In this document: positions 51,655 to 64,000 of the stretch, piece after piece
How the letters are laid out: each line of letters opens with the position of its first letter
Numbering within the stretch: the stretch's first letter is position 1
Origin: Aphidius gifuensis
Taxonomy: Eukaryota > Arthropoda > Insecta > Hymenoptera > Braconidae
Assembly: GCF_014905175.1 (NCBI RefSeq)
Contig: NC_057792.1
Coordinates: 6,448,001-6,512,000 of the forward strand
DNA length: 64,000 nt
Reading direction: 5' to 3'
Notes under the pieces: generated by a model
Database searches by the model: none
The model's input: the letters and a program-made list of their open reading frames with translations, nothing else
What the model was told of the DNA's origin: nothing
Program-made: the position numbers and the translations under genes

Positions 51655-51825
51655 TTTTTACGTAGGTGGGACACTTCGCATCACCTACGTATTGGATTTG
51701 TCTACCGAAAATTAAAAAACGCTTTCATTTCTTAAGTAAAGTTGTCAAAGACACTTCGTGTTAGAACCAAAAGAAGCGTATTTTCAATCTCTTTAATTTG
51801 TATATTTTCGATTTTTTCTCAAATA
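51655..51825 (+). repeat. Hairpin-bearing direct repeat, copy 2
   Basis: Copy of 51283-51451 with the outer 9-bp stem intact (51659-51691) but the inner stem weakened (ACAC/GCAT). The pair may be the terminal repeats of a small element; the 200-bp interior between them is AT-rich and has no coding frame. Confidence 0.8.
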
Positions 51826-54800
51826 ATTATTAAAGTTGCCAGAGCCAAAAATGTTAAAAACCTTTTTTTCTTTTTTTTTTTAAATATTAAATAACTTTTT
51901 ATCTGTAAGCGTGATCGATTTGCACCGACTAATTAAAAGTTTCCTTTTATTTTTATCTTTAAATCGCCGCTATTTTGAAAACGATATTTTCAAAACTCAC
52001 GGAGTTATTAGAATTCTAATAGAAAAATTTGATGTGGCTGTTTTTTTCCCGATTTACATTGGAACCCAAAAAATCATGTTTTGTGGAGATTCGACTCGCA
52101 GTGTTGGCAGCCCTGCTTAGTTCGTCTCACTCACACAGATGAACATATGTTTATGATAAAATTTCGTAGTGTTGTGACTAAACAACAACGTTTTATTTGA
52201 AAAAAAAAAAAATTACACTAATTAATAATTGCACATAACCCACCGGAGTATTGAAAATTTTAATTTTCGTTATATATGATTTTTTTTTTAAATTAAATTA
52301 AAGCTTTAGATGATAATTTTAATTGAGGAAAAAAAAAAAATTTAAAATTAATTTTGAAGTAATAATGAGTATTTTTTTTTTTTAAATAAATAAACTTTTA
52401 TCATTATTTATGATAGCAATGAGATCATGAGATATGTTGAAATTCTTGAAACACGTCAGGGGTTTCATTAGCGCCTATATAGCGTCAAAACTCACGGCCT
52501 AATTACAAAGTTTTACACTACCCTCAAGGTCCCACAGATGCACAATCCCACGTTTTAAATATATATACTAAAAATATTCAGGATTAACGTAAAGTTTATA
52601 TTTCAAATAGTGACAAACATTGTTAAATCATTCACATCATTAATTTATATTTTAAAATTAATTATATATTTAATACATTTTAAATACCATCTGTTGTTTG
52701 TTTGTGTATACTTTGTATATCAAAGTATATTTTTAAATGGAACAAAATAATTAACATTTATTTACTTGACAACTAATTAATCAACCTTCACACTTATATA
52801 ATTGTTATAATTTTCATGACATTATTACTCAACTTAATAATCAAGTTGACAAATAATAAAAATTAATTTTTCATAATTAAAAAAAACGTGAAAATAAAAG
52901 TTAATTGTTGTTAAAATTTATGAACTCAGTGTTATCAAAAATGTGGCTTATAATTTCATTGACGTATAATGAAAAAGTTGTGTTTTTTTTTTTGTAAAAT
53001 CAGTGAATTTATTTATTGAAAATAATGACAAGTTTTAAATCAGTTTTACTATATGATATTTTTTATATATTTAAAAAAAAAAATGCATATAAAAATTGAA
53101 TACTAAAGTTACATTTTACTCGTTGAATATATTGAGGAAATGGAGTAAAAGAGGATTTATTTTTTTATTTTTTTTTTTATACATATATACCTTGACTTTC
53201 TCGTCTCTTGTCGGTCGCGCGAGTACTTGTTAAAGCTGAGCACGGAAATCCGTGGGCAGAGATGAGAGTACTATATATACTACGATGGTTTTTTCTTGGA
53301 CTATGTGAACCGAATCTTTAAAACTCTCTACACCATATCCAAGAAATGTGATTGCGTACATTTCAACTCTTCAACGAAATACCCAGACGTATATTGTTCC
53401 ATGACATGACGTATTTTTATTCTCAACTATGATTTTTATTTTATATAATACATTTTGTGTCTAAGAATGATATAAATTTAAAATTAAATATTATTATCTA
53501 TAGCTTGGTATTCACTTGGCACCTTTTTTTTATTTGCAATTGATTAACTTATATTGTTTTATTTTTTTTTTCACTTTTATAAATTCAAGTTTCATTGTAA
53601 AACCACCAACTATTTTGTGTTAAATAATTCCACAGTTTCTACAACAACTACCTTTAACTAAAAAAAATTGAAAAATAAATTTTTAAAATAGTTTTAAAGC
53701 GGATTTTAGTCACTTTGTTCAAGTCCATCTTTGTCTCTTTAATTCTCCTAAATTTACAAATGGTATTTCAAAGCGATTTCGTGTGAATAAAAAATATACT
53801 TCCTGTTTGTACAACTTATTTGAATTTTATCTATATTTATGACTGTCTAAAAAATCTGTGTCTTCTTATATTTGAACAAATATTTGATGAACAATCAAAA
53901 ATAAATATCAAACCAAAAATAAAATTATCAATTAGATAATTAAAATTAGAATAATATATTATTTTTATTTATTGATGATAATAGTAATAATGTAAATACC
54001 AATTTTATAATTTTCAGTAAAATTTTTTGTAGAATTTTTAAATAACGGTACATAATTTCTTCTCACTCGGTTAAATTACCGGAGATAATTGCTCAACTGT
54101 ATCGCGTGTGAACAGACGTTTTCCTGGTTCACAGTTCAATGCTAAAAAATACTATTTTTTTTTTTTTCTTTATAAATAAACTTTCCTATTATTATTATAA
54201 ATTTTTTTCTATTTTTGTTTTTGCAAAAAAATTGCGTATTTTTTGTCTTAATTTACAAACGCGAAAAAAAAAAATTCCCGTTTGTTCTGAATTATATATA
54301 AAAATATAAAACAGTTATTATTCAATTGAATGGCAAGACTTAAATAAATTTAAATTATTTATAATTAACAAAAAAAAATAGTTAAATAATTATAAAATTG
54401 ATTTTTATTTTTTTTATTCTTATAATTAATTGTTATATTTATTTTTTTTTATTTTTTTGTGATAAATAAAATACTGAAATGAGGTTGGTGACCTCAATGA
54501 TGTTTCGATATAAATTTTTTTTTTTTATGGGTTTGCAATTTCTTGATGTACTTCACCTGCTTCATGTAACACACCTGCTTTATACTTGATTATTTTTGTT
54601 GATGGTTGTTCTTGGTATCCAAGACGTGTATATGTCTTCCTTATCGACCATATTAAAGCCAATCGCTAAAGATCAGAACGCCTTGAATTCTATCGCGATA
54701 TACAATCGTATAAATTTCTTGAGAAAAACTTGTTGAATTATTTCAACTCAAGAATGCGATAATTGTCTGTGTCGTTTGTATTTTATTTTTTAATTTTTTT

Positions 54801-55968
54801 TATTATTGGCATTGCAAGTTTTTAAACACGCAATACCAATTTTCATTATAAAAAAATATATGTTACATTTTATTTTAAAAAATTTAAATTTTTCATTATT
54901 ATTATAATTATATTTATTATATAATAATTTTTATTTATTAAAAAATTTTTTAAAAATGTGCATTTAAATTGAAATGAAATGAAAAATATATATTTTTTAT
55001 TTTTTTTTATGATTAAAATTGTAGACAATTTCTTTGTTTTTTTATAATTTTTTTTTAACAGGGCGACGATCGTTTACACGCACGAATAACGAAAAAAATA
55101 TTGATGATAAAAAAAAAAACGATGTAAGCTAGAATACGAAATTTTTTTATTATTATATATATGGAGCAGATTGCACACTGTTAAAGTATACGAGAAATGA
55201 ATGAAATGAGGATGGGAGTAGGAAACGTAACCGTGCAGACTGAAATGCATATCTTGCATACAAAGTGTGTCTTTTTTCGTATTTAACTTGACTAGGCATA
55301 TATGTATATATACAGTCTATATACATATTTTCACACCATTCATTTCAAAGCTTCTCATTGTAGTCTTAACTTTTCCAAATTAAAAAGTAGATAAAAAATA
55401 GAAAAAAAAAAGTTTTAGGCAATAAAGGTATATTAAAAATGCTGTTACATTGCTTTTTGATTTTTTTTTTATTAATCTTTTATATTTGAAATTTCTTTTC
55501 TTTTTTTTTTTTTCCATCCGGACCCTCAATTAGAATATATTAAATGAAGATTTTTTTTTTCTTTTATTAGTTCATTTGTTCTCTGATTGTCGATATAAAA
55601 TTTAAACAGTTTAGCGAACTCTATACGAAAGATTGCACGGGATCTTTAATTGAGCATCAGCCAAGAGTATTAAAACAATATTGAAAATAAAAGAGAAAAA
55701 AATTTAAATAAACCAACGGGTGAGACTTCGATGAAGATAATTGTCGAGGCATTGTCATCGTATATTAAATTAGCTTCGAAGACCTGATGTATAATATCGT
55801 TCGACAATCGATCTGAATTATTAATAAACTAGTAATATATATTTAAATTGATGAAATAAAATTAATTATTCAAATTTGATATATATAGAGATGAAATAAA
55901 AATTCATTGTGAGGCAGATGATTATACTTACTTATTCAATAATAAAATAAGATAAATTTTTTTTATTG
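51826..55968. other. Start of receptor intron 4, AT-rich
   Basis: No exon for TM4 was found. Local GC patches at 52070-52135, 53205-53290 (with the hairpin GCACGGAAATCCGTG), 54070-54130 and 54590-54780 are unexplained. TGAGGTTGGTGACCTCA at about 54480 is a short palindrome. Confidence 0.55.
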
Positions 55969-56475
55969 TCCAATATTTATTTTTATATAAACAAAAATTT
56001 ATACAAAAATAAATAATAATTTTTAATAATTTTGATAAATTATTTCAATTAATCAATAAGATATTTTTGATGTGAATATAAATAACATTATTTTATTAAA
56101 AATATAATTTTATTTTTTTATAAATACTATCTTCAAGTACAAGTCCATTAGTTGTTACTAAAGACAACAAATTAGTCAGTAAAAAAAATTAATAATTATA
56201 ATGATAAATAAAAAAAAATAAATTTAATTATTAATTTTTATATTTTATAATTTCAAATAATTTTACTGAATTCAAGTTATTTTAAATGAAATTAATTCAG
56301 TGACTTTATCAGTGCCTGAACCCTTTTTTTTGTTTTAATCAATAACGAGATTATTATCAACGAAAAATAATTAAAATTTTTGGAAAATAAATACATCAAG
56401 ATAATGTAAAACACCAAACTGTTTGAATCAATTTCATATACAACAATTAATTACGTTTAAAATTATTCTTTTTTC
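55969..56475 (+). repeat. 507-bp inverted repeat, left arm
   Basis: Reverse complement of 60132-60639, about 3.7 kb away. The shared block includes TGACTTTATCAGTGCCTGAA and ATCAAGATAATGTAAAACAC. No coding frame or terminal repeats were recognised. It could be one arm of a large hairpin or one of two opposite copies of a dispersed element. Confidence 0.82.
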
Positions 56476-59400
56476 TATCGTCAAAGCTTTCTATTAAATT
56501 TATTAATTGAAAAAAAAAAAAATGTATCTCGAATAATTCCTAATTTTAAATTATTCTACTGTTTTCAATTAATTTTAGGCTACATAATTTTAAAAATTCA
56601 AAAAGCATATCTAATCCCTCGTTTTTATTTAACAAAATTTACAAAGTTAAGTTTATACTTTTAAAGATATATATTAACACATAGCTTAATGGATTGGTTG
56701 ACTCATTTTTTTTTTTCAACATCAATCCAAGACAATTCTCTTGAAAGCCTCTTCCATTGTCTTTCAACAAAATATCCAATTAATTTAATTTAGTTTTATT
56801 TTTATGACACTTTTTTTTTTTTTTTGTAACAAGAGTTTAAAGTAAAATTTTCTTAAATTAATTACAAGATGAAAATAGCAAGCAAAAAAAAAAAAAAAAC
56901 CTTAATTTTTTTGAGGATAAATTAATTATAAAACTTTTATCATATTATATAAAAAAATAATATACGTAAGATTAAAGATAAAATATTAATAAAATAGTTT
57001 AAGTATTTTTTTTTCCTCTTTTTGCATAGTAAAGTCGTCAACTTGTCGCTAACTCAAAGTTAATTTCCGTGAATATCAAACCGCTTAACAGAGGTGTCAC
57101 TTTCGCGTGTAGCCTCTAGGGTGGTATACATATATATTATATATACCTTTAGAGTTAAACTCAAGTTATAATCTCGCACCACCATTTTAAACTAGAAAAT
57201 ACAATTTTCAACAATTCCCGGACATACTTATTTCCCTCAAATTACTGTCAGACGGTTACTTGAATATGTATCATCATATAGATATACAAACTTTGTTTTC
57301 CATCCCTCTGTATTTTCGTGTTACTAAAAATTCAACAAACCTCGACACAGGGTGAAAATAAAAAAATAAAAATATTAGATTTTAAATGTAAAAGAAAAAA
57401 AGAAATCAGCCCTTCTATTTTTTTTTTTGCCTACGATTGCAAAAGTTGATATATAAAGTTAATGGAGAGCAACCAGTACCAGGCACCTAAACAAAATTCA
57501 AATAAAAATTTATTTTACGTCGACGGAAATTTGGGGATCACTGATATATTATTTGAAAAAAAATAAAATACTGTTTTAAATTAAAGCACGTACAATTTTT
57601 TTTTAATCTAAACCAATTAATTGGTCAAACAAAATTTTAGTTATGATTCATTCATAAAAAAAAAAAAAAGAATATTGATTTAATTTTTGTTTGATTTTTT
57701 ATATGAATATTTTCAATTAAATCACTTGGATAAATTCAAGAGATAAATTTTTTTATTATTGATACTTTTTCTTATTTTATTTAATTTTTTTTTTTTTTTT
57801 TGCATTACTTGACGATGAGTCTCGTGTGTCTGAGATTGGGTGACGTGGTGTAAAAAAAGACGCGCAATATCCGTCAACTCAGCCCACAACTATTACAACA
57901 CATCGTGAAAAAAATATTCGGAAAAAATGCCTCGAAGGTTTTCCAGCTCTCTACTTTCACCAAATAAAAATAAATATTAAAAAATACATATATAAGAAAA
58001 AAAAAAACGTCAAATGTCGGAACTCCCTGTAAAGAAAAAAAAATAAAAAAAATCACGGTCTCCAAGAATAAAATGGATGAGTAAAAAGCTGTGGAAAAAA
58101 AAATGTATATATAGCAGAAAAATGTCGAGTGTAAAAGCAGATTTTATGATATATTTCATGGAATGCAATGAAAAATAAGATTTGAAATAAGCAATATTTA
58201 CTTGAATGCACAATTTTTTTTTTATCATTATTTCTTTTGAACAGAATTTGAACACAAACAGAATTTATTTCGGGTTTTTACAACAGCCAAGTTGTCATAG
58301 TAAATAAACAACAAATAAATAAAAAAAAAATACAAATTTTTTTTTGATTGATTGTTATGTAATTAGGATTTAATTGAAGATTAATTTGATATTTTTCGTA
58401 ACAAATGATGGACTTGTACTAGCAGATGATATTTATAGAAAAAAAAAGATAATATTTTATTTAAAGTGACAATTATAAATTCATTTTAAATCGGAGCAAT
58501 TTGTTGGCAAATCGAACACACACCCCTTTTCTCATGAGCCAATTCAATTTACAGATTAAATTTTCGATTAATTTTGTTCCGTAAAATATGGATTTTCATG
58601 TATATAGACGAGAGAAAGGTGTTGGCGAATTTATAACTCAATAGAATCAAAAGAAAAAGTATATAAAAATTTAAAAAATTAAATTTCACAATTTAAACGT
58701 TTTGTTTATGATTGAATAAACATCAAAGTAATCATAAAAATAAACTTTAAATAATGAAAATTAATTAATAAAAGTAAAAGACATTATTTTTTATTATAAA
58801 ATCTTTATTTTAGTATAAAAGTATAGCTAATTTTATTTATCAGTCATTTGCCAACATGTTGGACAAGTTAAAAATATTTAACAATCAAGTTTTACCAAGT
58901 TTAACCTTTTGCATTTTAGCATCGATTCCTTTGATGATTAGTCACTGAGGCATAGTCCAAAGCGTGTGAAGAAAACATGCAATATTTTTCAAACACACCA
59001 CACACACATATATAAATTATTATTATTATAAAATAAATATATATACATGCATGTTTGAGTCAATAAATTATCCTCGGAATATTGAGATTCTAAAATGCCT
59101 TGATATCGCGTGCATGTACATCAAAACTTTTTGAATTAAAAAATAAAATAAAAATTAAACATTGTTGACGTGTAAATCGAGCAATTAAATAATCATCTTG
59201 AGTAATCAACATGCCCTATTAAATGATAAAAAAAAACATTCTTTGTATTTTAACGAGAAATTTTAATTTGATAAAAAAAAAAAATAAAAAAGTAATCGTT
59301 AAATCAACGAATTTAAATTGAGATTTATTGCTACATTTATATGTAACTTAATTTAATGTTATTATATAATTTAATTTAATCAATTTTACTTTGTAAATAT

Positions 59401-60131
59401 CTATATATAAATTTAATAGAATTATTTTTTAATTAATTTTTTTTTTATTTAGAATAAATTATAATTTAAATTTGACAATTAATTTTATATTTATCTAGTT
59501 AAAATTCAATTTATTAAAACAAAGAAATAATTTTAATTGTTTTAACAAGTAATATTTTTTTATTATTTATTTGTTTTTTTTATTTTTGATTTTTTTTAAT
59601 TTGTCTGTCTTGAAAGGGAGAGAGGTATTGGTTGAAAATAATTAAAGGTATAAATGGTGAGTGTAATTTTAAATTTGTTTGAAGCATCACAATAGTTGTA
59701 ATCATAGAGTTGGAATCTTGGCTTGTCTGTGCGATATATATATATTTGTGGGTGGTGGCTATATACAATTGTGGGATATCTAATCGAGACCAAACCAGAG
59801 ATTGCCTGATGGGTGGTTGCTTTAATGAAGCATCGTTCGCGTTTGTGTCGCGACCTCGAGGTTCACAATCTAGCCAGACACACACACAGTTCTATTGAGT
59901 AAATCGATTGAACTATAAATTGGTTCATGTCGTCTATTATTGGTTTAATTGATCAAGACACTGTACTTTTCAATTTCATCATAGATTCATTGTTACTTTT
60001 GTTTGACAAATAGTTGTATATATGCAAACTGATATCACCACTTACTCAGTATATAATTAATAGTTTAATTATTGTTCTTTTAATAATAGAGTATTATGTA
60101 AAATTACTTGGGATAAACTCAACATGACAAT
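56476..60131. other. Spacer between the inverted 507-bp arms
   Basis: AT-rich; no gene. GC-richer pieces at 57015-57120 and 59750-59890 might be regulatory. The latter contains GCGTTTGTGTCGCGACCTCGAG but no exon that fits the receptor. Confidence 0.55.
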
Positions 60132-60639
60132 AGTAAAGAGAATAATTTTAAACGTAATTAATTGTTGTATATGAAATTGATTCAAACAGTTTGGTGTTTT
60201 ACATTATCTTGATGTATTTATTTTCCAAAAATTTTAATTATTTTTCGTTGATAATATTCTCGTTATTGATTAAAACAAAAAAAAGGGTTCAGGCACTGAT
60301 AAAGTCACTGAATTAATTTCATTTAAAATAACTTGAATTCAGTAAAATTATTTGAAATTATAAAATATAAAAATTAATAATTAAATTTATTTTTTTTTAT
60401 TTATCATTATAATTATTAATTTTTTTTACTGACTAATTTGTTGTCTTTAGTAACAACTAATGAACTCGTACTTGAAGATAGTATTTATAAAAAAATAAAA
60501 TTATATCTTTAATATAATAATGTTATTTATATTCACATCAAAAATATCTTATTGATTAATTGAAATAATTTATCAAAATTATTAAAAATTATTATTAATT
60601 TTTGTATAAATTTTTGTTTATATAAAAATAAATATTGGA
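60132..60639 (-). repeat. 507-bp inverted repeat, right arm
   Basis: Mirror copy of 55969-56475 with only scattered substitutions and short gaps. The similarity ends at AATATTGGA here and starts at TCCAATATT in the left arm. Confidence 0.82.
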
Positions 60640-63600
60640 AATTATTAAATAAATAAATAAATTTATTTATATTATGAAATTGATTCAATTATTAATTGTT
60701 TTATATTTATTCTGAAAAAATTTCAAATCAGTTATTCAATAAATAATTTTAACTTGAAATCATGTGAAGCCACCTGACCACTTGAATAGCCAGTGTCTAA
60801 TCCAATGATAATTAATTAAAAACTCATATCTTTATAGCCTTATAACCGGTTTCATCGAAGCATTGTTCTATTTTTTTTTGTTTATGCAAACAAATTAGCC
60901 TAGTTTTATATTCTCAAAAAAAAAAAAAGAGAATATTCGCATGACCTATATTTTTTCTTCAAAAACCATGCCAGAAATTAAATTACCCTTTTTTCTTTAT
61001 TTACATTTAAATGTCTTAAATTACCATATTTAATTTTTTTTCATTATTATTATTCATTTTATTTTAAATCTTTAAATATCGAAAATTAATTTTTCTACAA
61101 CTTTCTAGTATTTAGAAAGTAAATTATCAATTTGTTCTCGAAATTTATTCTCAATGAACATAAGCTCCAAGGATTACTATAACAACTTTATAATAAGCTT
61201 TAAATAGTTTGTCCTATTTTCCTTGTTGTTTATAAATAAATGTTATTTTTCTTCATAAAATTAGTAAATGATTTGATTAAATTTTTCTCATCCCCATTTG
61301 AGTATAATTAAATTACATTGTATTTTACATCATCATCAACATATATCATTATAATCTTTTGACCTATTGTGAATCCGTTCATTCGGTAAAATAAAAATTA
61401 GCGTGGGTTTTCATTCATCTTATTAAAAAAAATAATTTTAAATAAAAATAAAAACTACTATAATTCATTAAACGACAGCATCCTGATTATACAATGCGGG
61501 GGTTTGTTTAAATTCATGCCGAGATAATTTGTGGTTAATATGGTTTATATACATGTATATATGTCGAGAGTGAAATTGAGACTACAATGTTTAACTGTAT
61601 TAAATGAACTTTTATAGACTAAATTAGTTGGTCAATTAAACAATCTTGACTTAATTAATAAAGTGCATATTTAAAACTTGATTCAATGATTTTTTTTAAA
61701 TTTATTTTTTTACATTTTTATGATAGAATAGTAATTAAAATAAATGTTAAATCGATGTGAAATATATACGAGACAAAAATTAACTAGACTTGGGGAACCA
61801 ACATGAAACAATGGTAGACAAATTTTACATTTTATTTAGAGAGGCATTTGCATTTTCCAACACCCTAGAGTTTAACACAATTACCCTTCGTTGGAAACTG
61901 AGACACCCATATCATGATAGGTCAAACCTTTTTACTTTTTTACTCTATTTTTCATTTTTAATTGTCTTTTATTTTTTTTTTTTTTTTTGGTGACCAACTT
62001 GACTCTGCTAAGCTAATTTACGTTTAACCAAACTCTTGTGGTTTGAACACGAATAAAGGATGTTAAAAAAATTCAATAAAAAATTGAAAAATTTTTTTTT
62101 TAAAAGACAATACTCTGGTAAATTAAAAGTACAGTGTTTCGAAATAATAATCATTGAAAAAACAATAAAATATATTGTGAAAAATACGCAAGATGTGTAA
62201 AATTAGTTCTTTTTTTTTTTATCAAAAAGAAAAAAGGTTCAAAGTGGATTACGCTTGGGTTAGTTCAGGAAGTTGTTACAAAGAGATTTTGAATTTGCAA
62301 CTGCCGTTAATCTAGATAGCAGTCAACTGACTCTTCTTTTTTTATTTTTTTTTAACTCTTTCAAACATCTTCAGTAACCCCTTGCGTTAAATTACAAACC
62401 GTTTGTTCTGACTGTTTTGTTTTTTTGTATTTATTGTTTTTCTTTTTGTCTAGTATTTTTATTTTATTTCTTTTTTGTATCAAGTACAAATGGACAGTGA
62501 TGAAATAAACCGCAATTTTGTAACAAAGTTTCAGTCATGCTGAACAGACCCTTGACATGATCCTATAACAATTAAGCTACCATTTTGAATTTGTCTATTT
62601 TCTTTTTATTTTTAGTGTTGCATTATTTAAATGGAATGTATTAATTATATTCTGAATATTCAATGAATATGATATAGATACAAGACAGTTCAATCTGTCA
62701 AAGTTGACTGATTAATTAGGCGTTCGAAGTATATAGGGATTTTGATTGATCGATCGTGTCCTCTGGTTCTCTCATTCAATGCTATATCGTCTTTTGCTAT
62801 TCATATCTTTCTCCAATTTCACTCTGTGTTTAGAATTTCTATCCCTTTTTATTATTCTCTTTTTTATACTACAATTTGACTATAGAGTGGACATTACCAG
62901 TATACAACTGGGCTTGCAATTTCAAGCTTTCCGACAATTTGCCGGAAGAGCTTACGTACTCTCAACCACTACCCCCACACAAACTCCACTACATATACAT
63001 ATAAATTCCCAAGGGATTTCAGCACTTGAATTGATTATCATTCAATTAATTAAATCATCAATCAGTTAACTATTAGTCATGATAATACATATATATTTGT
63101 TCTTATATTATTCATATGTAAATTATGCAAATAACAATAAATAAAAATAATCAAAAAATTATATTGTTATTTTAGTTTGAGGAGGAATTATCGCGATAAT
63201 ATTTGACAAAAATTAGTATTTTTTTTTTGAGGTATACGGTCTTTGTATATCTGCAGAAAAGTGAAGATGCAAAACTTTTGATATTTTTTTTTTTTAAACC
63301 TACACAAATAAAGAAAAAATTTAATCACACACAGATAGAAAAAAATTATTAAAAACTATCAAATTTTGTTTAATTTATTTAATTTTAATAATATGATTAT
63401 TAATTTTATAGTGAAATGTAAATAATGAGGTGTCTATTTTTTTACTAGAATTTTTGTCTACTAATATTTGCTATAAAAACAAGTCAATGCATATCAAGCT
63501 GCATATATTTTTTTTTAATTTGACTTTTAACAGTAATCTCCTCAATAAGTCATTGATTTTAATTTTTTTTTGTATCTTCATAAAAGCCTGTAGTAAATTT

Positions 63601-64000
63601 TTATTTTTTCATAATTATCATAATTGTTCGACTAATCAATCCATCAATTTGAAAATGTTTTTCTATGCCAATTATAAATATTTTAGTGTATTCATAAAAA
63701 TATGAATGTTATGTTTTTTTTCTTTAATAAATTCCAATTATTATTTGCATGTTAAACAAAATTGTATAATATATATTTGTTTTATACAATGTATAGCTAT
63801 TAAATATGATAAACTGTTAAATTGTGTAATTTTCCAGTCACACCCCAAGAGATATTTCCAATATTTATTATAGTTCATTCATTAATAAAACAACAATAAT
63901 TTTTCTATATAAATATAGTAATTTCATTATGAAAATAATAAAAATAAGGGGAAAATAATAATTTAATATTTTTAATGAATTATTGATTTTTGAGAAAATG
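60640..64000. other. AT-rich, presumably still receptor intron 4
   Basis: No TM4-TM7 exon was recognised up to the window end. The 107-codon frame at 62746-63069 is hydrophobic at first but has no start, splice or family support. Confidence 0.5.

Noticed and set aside
51911..52120. 69-codon frame after the hairpin repeats
   Set aside because: No ATG start, no family features, and it does not fit the receptor's cytoplasmic loop or TM4.
62746..63069. 107-codon frame with a hydrophobic first half, tested as a further receptor exon
   Set aside because: It lacks class B receptor TM4-TM7 motifs, and no acceptor in the required phase was found.

Overview
The window is about 80% A+T and has the layout of an insect nuclear genome: long intron-rich stretches, GT-AG introns, A/T homopolymers and dispersed non-autonomous repeats. 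A Methuselah-type receptor (an arthropod GPCR clade) and the extreme A+T content suggest an insect. An AT-rich hymenopteran such as a parasitoid wasp is my best guess, but nothing here proves it. Almost all open frames of 60-160 codons are chance products of AT-rich DNA. Only two genes can be built with consistent splice phases.

Gene 1 (+ strand) is a Methuselah-like class B GPCR. Exons lie at 23196-23710, 23788-24063, 26579-26814 and 51063-51141, and the gene continues beyond the right edge. They encode a signal peptide, a Cys-rich ectodomain and TM1-TM3. Intron 3 is about 24.2 kb and holds most of the middle of the window.

Gene 2 (- strand) is a complete, previously unassembled 8-exon serpin of 408 codons at 45632-48930. 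It is nested in intron 3 of the receptor on the opposite strand. All seven splice junctions keep phase and the serpin landmarks are present. The reactive-centre loop is strongly acidic and lacks the small-residue hinge of inhibitory serpins.

Mobile and repeat DNA: serpin intron 3 carries a long foldback element (46977-48135) with an 8-bp target duplication. One arm of it was later hit by a TTAA-duplicating MITE (47177-47683), and the other arm preserves the empty site. A second copy of that MITE is at 35142-35649. A family of about 390 bp has four copies (5291, 32462, 39092, 44562). A near-identical 715-bp repeat occurs at 14253 and 29691. Two inverted 507-bp copies lie at 55969 and 60132. 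Hairpin-bearing direct repeats sit just after receptor exon 4 (51283, 51655).

Left region (about 6.2-10.4 kb): coding-like blocks with good splice sites but broken frames lie on both sides of a promoter-like stretch at about 7.99-8.10 kb. I read them as decayed genes of unknown identity. The rest (1-6 kb, 10.4-22.8 kb, 52-64 kb) is non-coding as far as I can see.
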